Source: Batillaria attramentaria
Taxonomy: Eukaryota; Mollusca; Gastropoda; Batillariidae
DNA length: 64,000 bases
Assembly: GCA_018292915.2 (NCBI GenBank)
Contig: JACVVK020000059.1
Location: forward strand, 1,493,501-1,557,500
Reading direction: 5' to 3'
Shown one piece after another: positions 22,051 through 32,665 of the stretch. The stretch's first letter is position 1. Every line of letters begins with the position of its first letter. Under the pieces are notes generated by a model. That model had not been told where the DNA came from. It was given only the letters and a program-made list of their open reading frames with translations, and ran no database searches. The position numbers and the translations under genes were made by a program.

Positions 22051-22329
22051 ACCTTCTGTCTATGGACGTTAGACTCCCAACCCCCCCCCCCCCCATCCCC
22101 TGCCTTCTGTCTTCGGCAACACCGCCGCGGTGCCATGCGTGTCTTATCCTCCGTTTAATGTAAGCCGCCGCTGTCCAGAGTGTTACGTACGGTTTCACAG
22201 TCGACTGGCCTACGGCAACCCAGGTGCATCATGTCACATCTTTCTGTTCGGGTATCCCACGCGTGTGGACGAACCCAGCGCCCGAGTGAGTCAGACCGAA
22301 ACATTTTAATCCCTCCAAGTGTCGAATCC

Positions 22330-25300
22330 CTACATGGTCCAACCCTTGTCGTGGGGTAGTGGCTTGTGTACCTCAATGACCCAGAGAGCTACGCCAGCGG
22401 GAGCACGTGCTCCTGGCAGGGTCACCCAAGCTGGACAGGTCGAAGGGTAGAGGTCAGACGAATGTGGACCACCTCTCCAAGAGGCTAAACGGGTTTGCGT
22501 AGGGTTAACAGCCCTACCTGTAAAAAACATAACGTTACAGAAGCATCGACAGCAACAAACCAAAACATTCACCTGGGCAAGGAAGGGTCTCCATCCCGGA
22601 GACCTATGACGCATTGCAGTGAAAGCCGAAAGGAAGCTGCAAGGCCGACCCCCCTTCTAACACCCAGGACAACGACGAGAGTAGCCACATGGAACATCAG
22701 GACTATGTATGAAGTAGGAAGGACCACACAAGTAGCAAGAGAGATGAAGAACTACAAGATAGGAGTACTGGGACTGAGTGAGACAAGGTGGCTACAGACA
22801 GGACAGCTGAGATTTTCATCGGGAGAGCAATTGCTGTACTCGGGACACACAGAGGATGGAGCCCCCCACACTGAGGGCGTGGCCCTGATGCTGGCACCGG
22901 AGGCACAGCGGGCACTCATCGGCTGGGAACCTGTCAACTCCCGCATCATCACAGCCAAATTCATCACCAAGAAGAAAGACATCAAGCTAAACATCATCCA
23001 GTGCTACGCTCCCACCAATGATGCGGAAGAGGAGAAAAAAGATGACTTCTACCAACAACTGCAGACAGTGATAGATAGAGGAGGAGCCAAGGACATGACC
23101 ATACTTATGGGAGACTTCAACGCCAAGATTGGATCAGACAACACAGGCTATGAGAACACCATGGGAACACACGGACTGGGACAGATGAACGAAAATGGCG
23201 AGCGCTTTGCAGACTTTTGTGCCCTGAACCAGCTAGTGATAGGAGGCAGCATCTTCCCACACAAGCGCATCCACAAGGCCACATGGAGATCGCCGGACCA
23301 TGTCACGGAGAACCAGATTGATCACATCTGCATCAGCCGGAAGTTCAGGAGATCGTGGCGAGATGTGCGCGTGATGAGGGGTGCCGATGTATCATCAGAC
23401 CACCACCTTCTTGCAACAACACTGAGACTTCGGCTTAAGAGACACACCAACGCCAACAACACACGGACCAGGTACAACGTTGGCCTACTCAGGAACACAG
23501 AGACACAAGCAGCATTCCGGATCAGCCTTTCCAACAGGTTCCAGCCACTGCAAGACCTGATAGAAGACAGTGGAATGGATATCGAGACACAGTGGGAACA
23601 CAGCAAGAAACTCTGGCACGACACATGCGAAGAGGTCCTTGGCAAGAGAAAGACCCAACACAAGGAATGGATCTCTGCTGATACCATCCAGAAGCTGGAA
23701 GTTAGGAAAAAGAAGAAAACTGCACTGAACACGAGCCGAACAAGAAGAGCTAAGGCAAAGGCACAGGAAGAATACACAGCAGCTGACAGAGAAGTGAAGA
23801 GGAGCACCAGAAAGGACAAGAGGGACCACATCGACGACCTGGCCAATCAAGCAGAGGAAGCAGCTGGACAAGGGAACCTAAAAGACCTGTACCAGGTGAC
23901 CAAGAAGCTCGCGGGCAAATTTCAGCAGACAGACAAACCAGTGAAGGACAAGAACGGGCACCCACTGACAACAACTGAGGAACAGCTGAAGCGATGGGCA
24001 GAACACTTCAGGGAGCTGTTAAATCGCCCCATCCCTGAAACACCACCAGACATCCCGCCAGCTGAGACAGAACTACCCATCAACTGCGACAAGCCCTCTA
24101 AGGCGGAGATCAGGAAAGCCATCATGACACTGAGAAATGGGAAAGCTGCAGGGCCGGACGAGATACCAGCAGAAGCCATCAAAGCAGACACAGAGACAGC
24201 CGTCAACATGCTGCACAGCCTATTCAGCAAGATCTGGGAGAAGGAAGAGGTGCCAGCCCAGTGGAAAGAAGGGATCGTCATCAAGCTGCCAAAGAAAGGG
24301 GACCTCAGGGACTGCAGCAACTACCGAGGGATCATGCTCCTGTCAGTGCCAGGCAAGGTTCTCAACAGAATTCTACTGGAGAGGATGAGGGAGGCAGTCG
24401 ACCCTATGCTCCGAGACCAGCAGGCGGGCTTTCGCAGGAACAGGTCCTGCGCTGACCAGATCGCCAGCCTACGCATCATCGTTGAGCAGTCACTGGAGTG
24501 GAACTCCCCCCTCTACATCAACTTCATAGACTATGAGAAGGCCTTCGACAGTGTAGACAGAGAGGCGCTGTGGAAGCTGCTAAGGCACTATGGAGTTCCC
24601 GGGAAGATCATCTCCCTGATCCAGTGCACCTACAAAGACATGAGCTGCAGGATTGCCCATGCCGGCCAGTTGTCAGAAAACTTCGAGGTGAAGACCGGAG
24701 TCCGCCAGGGATGCCTGTTGTCCCCGTTCCTCTTCCTCCTGGTCATCGACTGGATCATGAAGACCACCACAACAGGCAGGAAAAACGGGATACAGTGGAC
24801 ACTCTGGACGCAGCTGGATGACCTCGACTTTGCGGACGACCTGGCGCTCCTGTCTCACAGCCACAGCCAGATGCAGGACAAGACTACATGCCTGGAAGCC
24901 ACATCAGCTGGAACAGGGCTCAAGATCAACAGGAGGAAAACCGAGCTGATGAAGATCAACACCACTGCCAACACACCAGTCACAGTCGGTGGAGAGTCCA
25001 TCAGGGAGGTAGAGTCCTTTGTCTACCTGGGGAGTGTGGTTGATGGACAGGGAGGCACAGACCGAGACGTCACAGCCAGAATCGGCAAGGCAAGAGCAGC
25101 AATGGTCATGCTGAAGAACATCTGGGCATCCAAAGTTGTCAGCATAAGAACCAAACTTCGCATCTTCAACTCCAACGTGAAGTCAGTTCTGCTCTACGGA
25201 TGCGAAACATGGAGGACAACGAAGACGATGCAGCAGAAGATCCAGACATTTCTCAACACCTGTCTGAGGCGCATCTTCAACATCCGATGGCCAGAGAAGA

Positions 25301-25625
25301 TCCGGAACGAAGAGCTGTGGGAGCGAGCAGGGCAGGAACCAGCGGCCAAGCAGATCCTGCGGAGGAAGTGGGGCTGGATTGGACACACCCTCAGGAAGCC
25401 AGCATCCAGCACCACACGCCAAGCCCTGACATGGAACCCACAGGGGAAAAGGAAGAGAGGCCGGCCTCGCAACAGCTGGAGGCGGGACACTGAGGCAGAG
25501 TTATATAAGCAGGGGACCAACTGGACTGGAGTGGCAAGAATAGCCCAGAACAGAGTGCGATGGCGAAGGGTTGTCGATGGCCTATGCTCCACGTGGAGCC
25601 AGGGGCCTAAGTAAGTAAGTAAGTG
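22330..25625 (+). mobile_element. Non-LTR retrotransposon (LINE), apparently intact
   Basis: An untranslated 5' part with GTCGTGGGGTAGTGGCTTG is followed by one ORF and a 3' end of AAGT repeats (CTAAGTAAGTAAGTAAGTG). Exact ends are estimates; no target duplication was resolved. A LINE with an undamaged ORF suggests recent insertion. Confidence 0.85.
22495..25614 (+). CDS. LINE ORF: AP-endonuclease plus reverse transcriptase, 1039 aa
   Basis: Residues about 63-310 form an exonuclease-endonuclease-phosphatase fold used for target nicking: ATWNIRTM (65-71), LSETRW, LMGDFNAKIG, TENQIDHICI, and SDHHLL (301). Residues about 545-800 are the reverse transcriptase: NGKAAGPDEIP (548), KLPKKGDLRDCSNYRGI (597), QAGFRRNRSCADQ, FIDYEKAFDSVDREAL, GVRQGCLLSP, and the catalytic FADD at 779-782. 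The C-terminal region ends with RRKWGWIGHTLRK and KRGRPRNSWRR (about 988). The endonuclease resembles RTE/BovB-type proteins (the source of craniofacial development protein 2-like names in databases), but FADD and the C-terminus leave the clade open. There is no stop or frameshift. The true start may lie upstream, since the first 60 residues are unremarkable. Confidence 0.92.
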   Translation: MRRVNSPTCKKHNVTEASTATNQNIHLGKEGSPSRRPMTHCSESRKEAARPTPLLTPRTTTRVATWNIRTMYEVGRTTQVAREMKNYKIGVLGLSETRWLQTGQLRFSSGEQLLYSGHTEDGAPHTEGVALMLAPEAQRALIGWEPVNSRIITAKFITKKKDIKLNIIQCYAPTNDAEEEKKDDFYQQLQTVIDRGGAKDMTILMGDFNAKIGSDNTGYENTMGTHGLGQMNENGERFADFCALNQLVIGGSIFPHKRIHKATWRSPDHVTENQIDHICISRKFRRSWRDVRVMRGADVSSDHHLLATTLRLRLKRHTNANNTRTRYNVGLLRNTETQAAFRISLSNRFQPLQDLIEDSGMDIETQWEHSKKLWHDTCEEVLGKRKTQHKEWISADTIQKLEVRKKKKTALNTSRTRRAKAKAQEEYTAADREVKRSTRKDKRDHIDDLANQAEEAAGQGNLKDLYQVTKKLAGKFQQTDKPVKDKNGHPLTTTEEQLKRWAEHFRELLNRPIPETPPDIPPAETELPINCDKPSKAEIRKAIMTLRNGKAAGPDEIPAEAIKADTETAVNMLHSLFSKIWEKEEVPAQWKEGIVIKLPKKGDLRDCSNYRGIMLLSVPGKVLNRILLERMREAVDPMLRDQQAGFRRNRSCADQIASLRIIVEQSLEWNSPLYINFIDYEKAFDSVDREALWKLLRHYGVPGKIISLIQCTYKDMSCRIAHAGQLSENFEVKTGVRQGCLLSPFLFLLVIDWIMKTTTTGRKNGIQWTLWTQLDDLDFADDLALLSHSHSQMQDKTTCLEATSAGTGLKINRRKTELMKINTTANTPVTVGGESIREVESFVYLGSVVDGQGGTDRDVTARIGKARAAMVMLKNIWASKVVSIRTKLRIFNSNVKSVLLYGCETWRTTKTMQQKIQTFLNTCLRRIFNIRWPEKIRNEELWERAGQEPAAKQILRRKWGWIGHTLRKPASSTTRQALTWNPQGKRKRGRPRNSWRRDTEAELYKQGTNWTGVARIAQNRVRWRRVVDGLCSTWSQGPK

Positions 25626-25764
25626 TCGAATGTCTAGACTTCGATCCTACAATTCTCGCCGCACCGAGAATGGTAGCTGTTTTTGAAACAGTTCTGCAAC
25701 TTACTGGAGTCGAGCTACTCCTTATCATCTTTGATTCTGTTTCTTGTCTTGTATTTCTTTTTAA

Positions 25765-25767
<3 letters not shown>

Positions 25768-25820
<53 letters not shown>
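25768..25820. repeat. (GT)n microsatellite
   Basis: A pure GT run. Confidence 0.97.
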
Positions 25821-25822
<2 letters not shown>

Positions 25823-26338
25823 GTCTTTTTTGTTATATGTAACATTTGTTTTGGTAGCAACGGTCCATTAAAAAAAATAATTTTTGTTTGGTTAAATCAC
25901 TTCCGTTGGAACAAAGTTTTTGCACTAGTGCGTGCATGTGTTCGTTCGTTCGTTCGGCCATAAGATGCAATTTCTCAACTTAGTCACGTGTACTACATGA
26001 TTGTGTCGGACTCTTTGTGTTGACATTTCAAATAGCCTGGAAAATGTCCTGAAGGCCAAACATCCCCGACAGCGTCCTATTCTGCGCTAACTAGCTAGTG
26101 TACTCTCCTACCGACAGTTTCTGTCTCCAAGCAGTAGTTAGACGTGTCTTTGTTTCACACAATCTGACACCGAAAGCGACACGCTGTCAACGTGACACAG
26201 CCAATCTGTGAAACTGGATTTCTTCTTTGTTTCTGGTTTCACACCATTTCTACACAAGGCGTTTGAAGCACACGACGTCGCTGTTGCGTAGACAGGTCGG
26301 CACAACGGGGTGCCCGTATGGGTAACCGCGGCCGGTAA
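25821..26338. other. No gene recognised
   Basis: AT-moderate sequence with a (GTTC)n patch at about 25,940. Nothing else could be supported. Confidence 0.45.
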
Positions 26339-26521
26339 CCGATTAGGTGGGGGAGGCTATTATGGAGGGAACTCGTACTGGTGTATTTTTAGACAGTTTG
26401 GGTTAGGGTTAGGGTTTGAACGCGCTATCGGGCGTTTTCGGAATCCCGTGACCTTACGTGACGTCCGTCTAAAAACAGACCTGTACGAGTTCCCTCCATA
26501 ATAGCCACCACCCGATTAGGT
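26339..26521. mobile_element. MITE with telomere-like core, copy A
   Basis: The element is 26,349-26,511. Its ends GGGGGAGGCTATTATGGAGG and the complement of GGTGGTGGCTATTATGGAGG form inverted repeats of about 40 bp. The flanks are CCGATTAGGT on both sides (26,339-26,348 and 26,512-26,521), a 9-10 bp target duplication. Next to the left arm lies TTTGGGTTAGGGTTAGGG. A duplication of this length fits Mutator-like elements; superfamily not proven. Confidence 0.85.
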
Positions 26522-26547
26522 CCACTCCTCTCACGACTTCCGTGCGG

Positions 26548-26870
26548 CCATTCCTGGTGACCTTCCGCTACAGAACACCAACTGCTTCCGGGGCATGTAG
26601 CAACAACTACGCAAAAAATAGTGCATTTTCCCCCTTTTTAAATTTGTGTGCAGAATAAAAAACAAAAAAATGGCGATCTGGGGCTTTTTGTTGGATTTGT
26701 AAAAATGTTTAATGCCAGGCAATAGTAAAATTAGAGGAAAATGAGCCTGGCTTGTGGACTATTTGTGTACAAGAGCCAGCAGACGACAGAGGAATGACGG
26801 GGTATGTGGTCGCTGCTAACATTGCAAAAAAAGGGAACATTGGAATTTGTTGAAATTTACAGCTGCCTCA
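26548..26870. repeat. Block F copy 1
   Basis: Matches 52,636-52,925 in the same orientation, including CTTCCGGGGCATGTAG and GGAATGACGGGGTATGTGGT. Confidence 0.75.
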
Positions 26871-27485
26871 GAGACAAAAACTAACAGGCCACACCCTAAA
26901 TCAACAAGCGAGTCAGTAGCACTTGATCACCTTTATCAGCAACTTTATCGACTTCTTTCAGCGATAGGCCACGTGGGCAGTACGACACACAGTCTCCGAC
27001 CCCAGGTCAAGGTTTGAACACAGGATTTACTAATCGGCCAACACGCAAAATCAATAACACCTTGAACAGTGTGGTACACTAGTGAAGGCAGAAACTGCAG
27101 CTTCTGTGACGATATCAGATGTCATGCTGCGAGAAAAGCTGAAATGCAAATACAGCGGCAGAGTACTAGGCAGAACAGGGGCTTTGAAGAAAACAGAATA
27201 AAAGGGTTTTAAAGAATGACGTAGGATTATGGAGGGACAAGGCGATGACTGGTGGTGGGATGGGTGACGAGTGTGTCAACATCGGGGTGGAGGGTTCAGC
27301 CGGGAGATGGGGGTGGGAGGTGGGGATGGAAGGCTGGGGGCGGGGGTGAGGACTGAGTTGTTTGTTAAACCATTACCGCATGAGGCTTTGGACTACTAGT
27401 GCTGTACGAAGCGGGTCCTCCAGGATCCATACTTACCAAAGAGCGATTTCAGATACTGTATACATATCCCGACGATGTGGCGGAC
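26871..27485. other. No gene recognised
   Basis: Unique-looking sequence with a G-rich patch at about 27,285-27,355. Confidence 0.4.
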
Positions 27486-27822
27486 CCACAGGACCCATAC
27501 ATTTTGTGAAGCGTTGTCCCCCAAGACCCATACATGTTGTGAAGCGTTTGTCCCCCAAGACCCATACATTTTGTGAAGCGTTCGTCCGCCAAGAGTCATA
27601 CATTTTGTGAAGCGTTCGTCCCCCAAGACCCATACATTTTGTGAAGCGTTCGTCCGCCAAGAGTCATACATTTTGTGAAGCGTTTGTCCGCCAGGACCCA
27701 TACATTTTGTGAAGCGTTCGTCCGCCAAAGCCCATACATTTTGTGAAGCGTTCGTCCGCCAGGACCCATACATTTTGTGAAGCGTTCGTCCGCCAAAGCC
27801 CATACATTTTGTGAAGGGCAAA
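27486..27822. repeat. Minisatellite, ~34-bp unit, about 10 copies
   Basis: Units read CCATACATTTTGTGAAGCGT then TCGTCCGCCAAGA, with variants CCCCCAAGACC and CCGCCAGGACC in loose alternation. Confidence 0.93.
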
Positions 27823-28232
27823 AACGTACAGCATCGCGGTCCGTCCAAATGGTACGAGGACGATTTCAAACATAACAAATAACCGAAATATTGAAACAGA
27901 AGATGTACTTGTGCTGTATGCAGGTCAACAGGAGAAAACCATAACATAGTGAACGTTAGTGAACAACAGGCACGTGTCACACCGCCTACTGACGCCTTTC
28001 GGGGTGGGGTGAGGTTGTTTTGCTGATTAGCTTATCTGTTTTCGACGATCGATCCATGGCGTGGCGCTGCCGCTATTGAGGGCCACAGTAAGTCTTCACA
28101 CCTTTCGCGACTAGCGCGCATGGTTAGTTAACGGGGTCATCAGTTCCAATCACCAGGCAATGACCGTCAGTGGTGGATCGGGCAATCCTTGTTTGTTTAG
28201 CCTTTCGTTATGTACAATACAGAAGAAAAAAA

Positions 28233-28466
28233 CTTATGGAAATGTTCAGCCCACCAAATTTGAAAAATAAATGTACAGTGTAATTCTAAATTCCGAAATT
28301 TAAATAGCTGAGCTGACCCTTCGCACCACGTGATTGCAATACGTTTATGTCCAGTGTGTGGGAGAATGCGTGTGATTCACGTGAGCGTGCGTGTTGGGTT
28401 CAGTTCGCGGCGCTTTGAGCCGATTCGTGAAATTGGGTAAAGAGCCTATACAATACCCATTATTAT
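28233..28466 (+). mobile_element. SINE family 2 tail copy
   Basis: It contains GGAAATGTTCAGCCCACCAA, CTGACCCTTCGCACCACGTG, GCGGCGCTTTGAGCC and the (ATT)n end. Confidence 0.75.
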
Positions 28467-28649
28467 TACAGTCAAACCTGTGTAAGGCGGTCACCCAAGG
28501 GACTGGGTCAAACTGACCACCTTAGACAGGGTGACCGGGTTATCCAGGGTGTCATGTCAACAGTTAGTGTGTCAGGGGATCCTCTGGGGTGACCAGGTTA
28601 GACAGTGGTTTGGCTTATACAGGTGACCGCCTTGGCAGGTTCGACTGTA
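28467..28649. mobile_element. TA-flanked MITE (Tc1/mariner or pogo-like)
   Basis: The element (28,469-28,647, 179 bp) begins CAGTCAAACCTGTGTAAGGC and ends with a near complement GGCAGGTTCGACTG, with TA on both sides. It has inserted in the (ATT)n tail of the SINE. TA target and CAGT(C/Y)AAACC-type ends fit Tc1/mariner-related families. Confidence 0.8.
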
Positions 28650-28984
28650 TTATTATTACCCAACTCGCCGCCCGCCGCCGCCCCCCCCCCCCCCCCCCAC
28701 ACACACCAAAAAGACAACGCTCGCACGCACGCATCGTGTGCCCGTGTGGTAAATCTCGATAATTAGTTAACGGGGTCATCAGTTTCAATCACTAGGCAAA
28801 GATCGTCAGTGGAGGGCCGGGCAATCCTTTTTTGTTTAGCCTTTCGTTATGTACAATACAGAAAAAAACATACATTACCCAACTCGCCTGCCGCCGCCGC
28901 CGCCCCCCCCCCTCCCCCCCCCCCCCCCCTAAAAAGACAACGCTCGCACACACGCATCGTGTGCCCGTGTGGTAAAACTCGATA

Positions 28985-29420
28985 CTTAGCTATTCCAGCA
29001 TAGACACTCACCACTATTTTCTCATTTTGACATACAACTACCACAAATACACCGTTTCATTATTTCAGTTATTTGTTATGTTTGAAATCGTCCTCCCACC
29101 AACTGGACGCACCCCAGAATCGTATTTTCACTCTTACCGACTCCTTTGTTTGTTTGCTTGTTTTATTGAAGAGTCTCAAGAGTACTCACTAATTTCATGC
29201 CCTTTTATTTTATTAGTTTATTTCAGTTTTGTTTATTTTTCTTACCTTTGTAGGCGCTTAGAGCTCGATGAGTGTAAGAGCTATATAAATGTTCATTATT
29301 ATTGTTAAATCATGGTGAGAGATGCAGAACGCACAATTTGTGAGACAGCCTGTAAATGAAGGGCGGCCGTTTCTACATGATAGACACAGGTCAATGTTTT
29401 GTCACATCAAGTGTATTTTG
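28985..29420. repeat. Long inverted repeat, left arm
   Basis: About 440 bp whose reverse complement is at 31,660-32,262, for example GAGCTCGATGAGTGTAAGAG and AGACAGCCTGTAAATGAAG. The outer edges are CTATTCCAGCATAGACACTC and its complement. Confidence 0.85.
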
Positions 29421-29457
29421 AGCATGGATTGTCGGGATTGGTCTCTTCAGTGCACGG

Positions 29458-29514
29458 GTGGGTGGGGTGGGTGTTTGGGGGTTTAACGTCCTTTTTTCAC
29501 CGCATACGGGTGAT
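29458..29514 (-). mobile_element. SINE family 1 tail fragment
   Basis: A tail with GGGGGTTTAACGTCCTTTTT and the start of the body only. Confidence 0.65.
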
Positions 29515-29629
29515 GCCCTGAGCTCTCCCCTACCGAGATTCATAGAAAAAGATCACTTCTTATGGCCTGTGGTAACCGGAGTGGCAGTAGTAGTAGTAGT
29601 AGTACTGATTCATTTTTGGTAGAGGGTAA

Positions 29630-30094
29630 GCAATACTTTACCCAGCGGGATTTTTCCTACCTAGGTCGGCTCCTACCCAGAGCGGGTGTGCTATGGGCCC
29701 AATGGGGAGGCTGTTGCCACACAGCCGAGCTTCACCCACTTCACGGGTGCGACTTTGGGGATGCTTCCCTTTGTATGACACGTCTTATGATGTGGATGAT
29801 TACACGGCCGGCACCGCAGGTGCCGTAGTTCCCGGGCCTGGTTAATGCCGGGATATTTATGACAGGAAGCGTGGAATGCGGCCCTGTCCCGCAGTCCCAA
29901 ACCACATGGAACTCCATAGCATCATCTTACTATCATCCTCATCTCCTTCATCATGCATAATAAAAATTGTCCCAGCTTCCGAGTCCTCCGTGGGTTCCAC
30001 CCATGACCTGGGATGAACACCACTGGAGCTGGCAAAGAGTTGGGGCAGCAAAAAAAAAAAAAAAAAAAAAAATTAAAAAAAGGCAATACTTTAC
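29630..30094 (+). mobile_element. Poly(A)-tailed retrosequence with 12-bp target duplication
   Basis: GCAATACTTTAC occurs at 29,630-29,641 and 30,083-30,094. Between them lie 441 bp ending in a run of more than 20 A. The paralogous place in block A copy 1 is empty. I do not recognise the body; it could be a processed transcript or an unlisted SINE. Confidence 0.85.
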
Positions 30095-30305
30095 TCAAAG
30101 CTCAAGCAGCATTCAATATTCTCAATTAAAGTCTATTGTTGTGCACACAGAAATTGAATCGCACACAAAATGATTCATCTATGTGGTTTAAAATCATTTG
30201 ATAACTTATTTACATCTGAGAACGGGAAGGCAAGTAGTACTTTTATTCGGGTGCATGGTAAGTGTTGAAAAAAAATGTTTCATCCATATCGGTATTTGTG
30301 TTTTC

Positions 30306-31278
30306 GTTTGTGTGAGCGCTCTTGTTGTCGTTGTTTTTCGTTTGTGTGAGCGCTCTTGTTGTCGTTGTTTTTCGTTTGTGTGAGCGCTCTTGTTGTCGTT
30401 GTTTTTCGTTTGTGTGAGCGCTCTTGTTGTCGTTGTTTTTCGTTTGTGTGAGCGCTCTTGTCGTCGTTGTTTTTCGTTTGTGTGAGCGCTCTTGTTGTCG
30501 TTGTTTTTCGTTTGTGTGAGCGCTCTTGTTGTCGTTGTTTTTCGTTTGTGTGAGCGCTCTTGTCGTCGTTGTTTTTCGTTTGTGTGAGCGCTCTTGTCGT
30601 CGTTGTTTTTCGTTTGTGTGAGCGCTCTTGTCGTCGTTGTTTTTCGTTTGTGTGAGCGCTCTTGTCGTCGTTGTTTTTCGTTTGTGTGAGCGCTCTTGTT
30701 GTCGTTGTTTTTCGTTTGTGTGAGCGCTCTTGTCGTCGTTGTTTTTCGTTTGTGTGAGCGCTCTTGTTGTCGTTGTTTTTCGTTTGTGTGAGCGCTCTTG
30801 TCGTCGTTGTTTTTCGTTTGTGTGAGCGCTCTTGTCGTCGTTGTTTTTCGTTTGTGTGAGCGCTCTTGTCGTCGTTGTTTTTCGTTTGTGTGAGCGCTCT
30901 TGTCGTCGTTGTTTTTCGTTTGTGTGAGCGCTCTTGTCGTCGTTGTTTTTCGTTTGTGTGAGCGCTCTTGTTGTCGTTGTTTTTCGTTTGTGTGAGCGCT
31001 CTTGTTGTCGTTGTTTTTCGTTTGTGTGAGCGCTCTTGTTGTCGTTGTTTTTCGTTTGTGTGAGCGCTCTTGTTGTCGTTTTTCGTTTGTGTGAGCGCTC
31101 TTGTTGTCGTTGTTTTTCGTTTGTGTGAGCGCTCTTGTTGTCGTTGTTTTTCGTTTGTATGAGCGCTCTTGTTGTCGTTGTTTTTCGTTTGTGTGAGCGC
31201 TCTTGTTGTCGTTTTTCGTTTGTGTGAGCGCTCTTGTTGTCGTTGTTTTTCGTTTGTGTGAGCGCTCTTGTCGTCGTT
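30306..31278. repeat. Minisatellite, 34-bp unit, about 29 copies
   Basis: The unit is GTTTGTGTGAGCGCTCTTGT then TGTCGTTGTTTTTC. It has an 8-bp palindrome GAGCGCTC. Almost the only variation is one T/C site (TTGTCG or TCGTCG); two units lack 6 bp (near 31,075 and 31,210). Confidence 0.97.
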
Positions 31279-31659
31279 ATTGTTTTCCTCTTTATGTGTA
31301 ATTTACGAAATTGTGCTTTTGTTTTATTAAAGTTGCTTTAATACAAATTTGTTGTGCGTTTTGTGAAACTGCGTATCGTATTCTGAATGCGTACGATTGT
31401 GTCTTTGTCAGTTCGAGTTCGTTACGTCACACATCGGATGACGAGAGAGAGAGAGAGATTTGTTCCAAAGTTGGGAACAGAAAAAAGACTTACGTTTGTT
31501 TTCACATAATACTAAATGCTAACAGGCACGCCATCATGCAGCTATGAAAACAAAAAGCTGAACACCAAAAAGCTTTTTTCCCTTTTTATTTATATCAAAC
31601 TAGTCGAATTATACCACACACCACACACCACACCACACCACACCACACACACCCCCCTA

Positions 31660-32262
31660 CACCTGATGTGACAAAACATTGACAGGTCTGTGTCTATCAT
31701 GTGTATACGGCCGCTCTTCATTTACAGGCTGTCTCACATATTGTGCGTTGTGCATCTCTCGCCATGATTTAATAATAATAATGAACATTTATATAGCTCT
31801 TACACTCATCGAGCTCTAAGCGCATACAAAGGTAAGAAAAAAAACTAAACTAAAATAAACTTATAAAATAAAAGGGCATGAAATTAGTGAGTACTATTGA
31901 CACCCTTTAATAAAATAAGCAAACAGAGTGGGTGGGGGTTTTAACGTCCTTTTCCACCACATAGGGTGATATCAAAGACGGGGCAACGATGAAAAAGCCA
32001 GCACAAATATTTGGCCCCAGCCGGGATCGAACTCACGACCCGAGCATTAGAAGTCTAACGCTCTACCATTCGACCACCCCGGCTCCCCCCAACAAGCAAA
32101 CAAAGGCGTCAGTAAGAGTGAAATACGATGCTGGGGGTGCGTCCAACTGGTGAGAGGACGATTTCATTTAAATAACTGAAATAATGAAACGGTGTGTTTG
32201 TGGTATATGTCTGTCAAAATGAGAAAATAAGGGTGAGTGTCTATGCTGGAATAGGTAAATCG
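31660..32262. repeat. Long inverted repeat, right arm
   Basis: Reverse partner of 28,985-29,420, enlarged by a SINE at 31,927-32,090. Confidence 0.85.
31926..32090 (-). mobile_element. SINE family 1, full length
   Basis: A complete minus copy; AAGCAAACA flanks both ends (31,917 and 32,094). The left arm of the inverted repeat shows the empty site. Confidence 0.88.
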
Positions 32263-32454
32263 ATGACGATGGTTTTTTGTTTTTTTTTTTGCCAAAAAGG
32301 CTGTATCTGTTCTTTCTGTCTGAAAGATAACCTTTTTGCAGGGAACCATGCCTGATTATGTGATGTGCTGTGTCATGATTTTTCAAGTACTACTACAATA
32401 CGGACACTTTTATTACACAGGAGATCAAAGAAAAAGAGGCCGCTATGGATGATA

Positions 32455-32665
32455 ATTAGGGCTTAACGCCGCGCAAGCAACAAAGGCTATTTCGCGGCTA
32501 ACACAGCCCCATCCTGCTAGGTCCTTTAAAAGAGCTAGCTTAAAACATGTAAATATATATTAAGAATTGGTGAAGCTTAAATGAGATGTTGTACAAGGGT
32601 GAGTGAGTTTTTAGGGCTTAAAGCTGCGCAAGCCACAAAGACTAATTCGCGGCTGAGTGTGCCTG
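32455..32665. repeat. Two short copies of a LINE 3'-end motif
   Basis: GGCTTAACGCCGCGCAAGC with TTTCGCGGCTAAC, and TTAAAGCTGCGCAAGCCACA with ATTCGCGGCTGAG. The same motif closes the LINE fragment at 46,440-46,500 and appears near 19,195 and 49,240. Confidence 0.6.

Larger units (their letters stand above)
29545..31610. repeat. Duplicated block A, copy 2 (interrupted and expanded)
   Basis: Homologous to 13,205-13,960, but with a 441-bp retrosequence and a 1-kb minisatellite inside. Confidence 0.75.

Noticed and set aside
23322..23974. Minus-strand frames up to 174 codons within the LINE
   Set aside because: Antisense shadows of the 1039-codon LINE ORF.
30306..31278. Regular array that could suggest CRISPR
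   Set aside because: There are no unique spacers; the units are directly adjacent, and the DNA is eukaryotic.
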